The notes under the pieces: generated by a model
Seen by the model: the letters and a program-made list of their open reading frames with translations, nothing else
What the model was told of the DNA's origin: nothing
Databases searched by the model: none
In this document: in pieces, positions 5,464 to 5,527 of the stretch
Layout of the letters: every line of letters begins with the position of its first letter
Numbering within the stretch: position 1 is the stretch's first letter
Position numbers and translations under genes: made by a program
Source of the DNA: Arenicella sp.
GTDB taxonomy: Bacteria; Pseudomonadota; Gammaproteobacteria; Arenicellales; Arenicellaceae
Length of the DNA stretch: 5,527 nucleotides
Direction of reading: 5' to 3'
Assembly (NCBI GenBank): GCA_023299895.1
Contig: JALZWI010000289.1
Span: forward strand, 1 to 5,527

Positions 5464-5527
5464 ACCCTCCAGGTGGCGGCAGCAGTTTGTGGTACGAGTA
5501 GTATAGCCAGGTTCTCCCTGCTAATCC

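Larger units (their letters stand above)
4607..5527. other. About 0.9 kb without a recognisable gene, eukaryote-like in texture
   Basis: No known protein family, tRNA or rRNA is recognised on either strand. The stretch has short simple repeats: (GCA)4 at 4654-4665, and three TAC-like triplets followed by TG repeats at about 4956-4972. It also has homopolymer runs (G6-7 at about 4825-4886, C10 at 5305-5314) and long purine-rich tracts. Open frames exist (for example 4970-5338 and 4635-4889 on the plus strand) but give low-complexity or motif-free peptides. The texture resembles untranslated or intergenic DNA of a protist or alga. The lineage cannot be named from this alone. Confidence 0.5.

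Noticed and set aside
5212..5465. Minus-strand frames giving very Phe-rich, membrane-like peptides
   Set aside because: The hydrophobicity is simply the translation of T/C-rich DNA opposite the purine tracts; two frames over the same bases give similar peptides.
5485..5527. tRNA-like 5' half at the right edge, ending in CTGCTAATCC, which resembles a tRNA-Ser(GCU) anticodon loop
   Set aside because: The bases before CTGCTAA (TCTCC) do not pair with the TCC after it, and no D-stem with proper pairing can be built.
1..5527. A new defence, toxin-antitoxin or secretion system
   Set aside because: No nuclease, toxin, antitoxin, transposase, reverse transcriptase, secretion or signalling module was seen; the identified genes are housekeeping, plasmid replication or envelope proteins brought together by what look like artificial joins.

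Overview
This 5.5 kb window reads as a mosaic of at least three, probably four, blocks of different origin, not one coherent locus. Positions 1-1501 look gammaproteobacterial: the 3' part of rluD (23S rRNA pseudouridine synthase) followed two bases later by a complete pgeF/yfiH gene, a well-known gammaproteobacterial pair. Positions from about 1502 to about 2445 are AT-rich. They hold an orphan coding-like fragment, a short stretch with small direct and inverted repeats, and the start of a Rep_3/RepB-type plasmid initiator of the kind found in Bacteroidetes. Positions from about 2446 to about 4600 look like chromosomal Bacteroidetes (Flavobacteriales-like) DNA: the C-terminal body of an exported propeller-like protein, purN, and the 5' part of a secreted TPR protein that resembles the N-terminus of OmpA-family envelope proteins. 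From about 4600 to the end there is no convincing bacterial gene. Purine-rich low-complexity tracts, short triplet and TG repeats and a C10 run give that block a eukaryotic intergenic look.

The most striking single feature is the long open frame at 1858-3459. Its first 195 or so residues are a plasmid replication initiator, and the rest is a Bacteroidetes protein that would normally carry a signal peptide and be exported. The two parts meet in frame with no linker. A DNA-binding cytoplasmic initiator joined to the mature part of an envelope protein makes little biological sense. Alongside two other abrupt changes of character in 5.5 kb, the simplest reading is a chimeric clone or metagenomic assembly. 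Plasmid integration or a genuine fusion cannot be excluded from sequence alone.

Within each block the gene logic is ordinary. rluD and pgeF look like a translationally coupled pair (ribosome maturation and peptidoglycan quality control). purN (purine synthesis) seems to start at TTG behind a Bacteroidetes-type promoter, with the TPR gene 20 bp downstream in the same direction. No CRISPR array, complete insertion sequence, rRNA or tRNA was found, and I see no convincing new multi-gene system.
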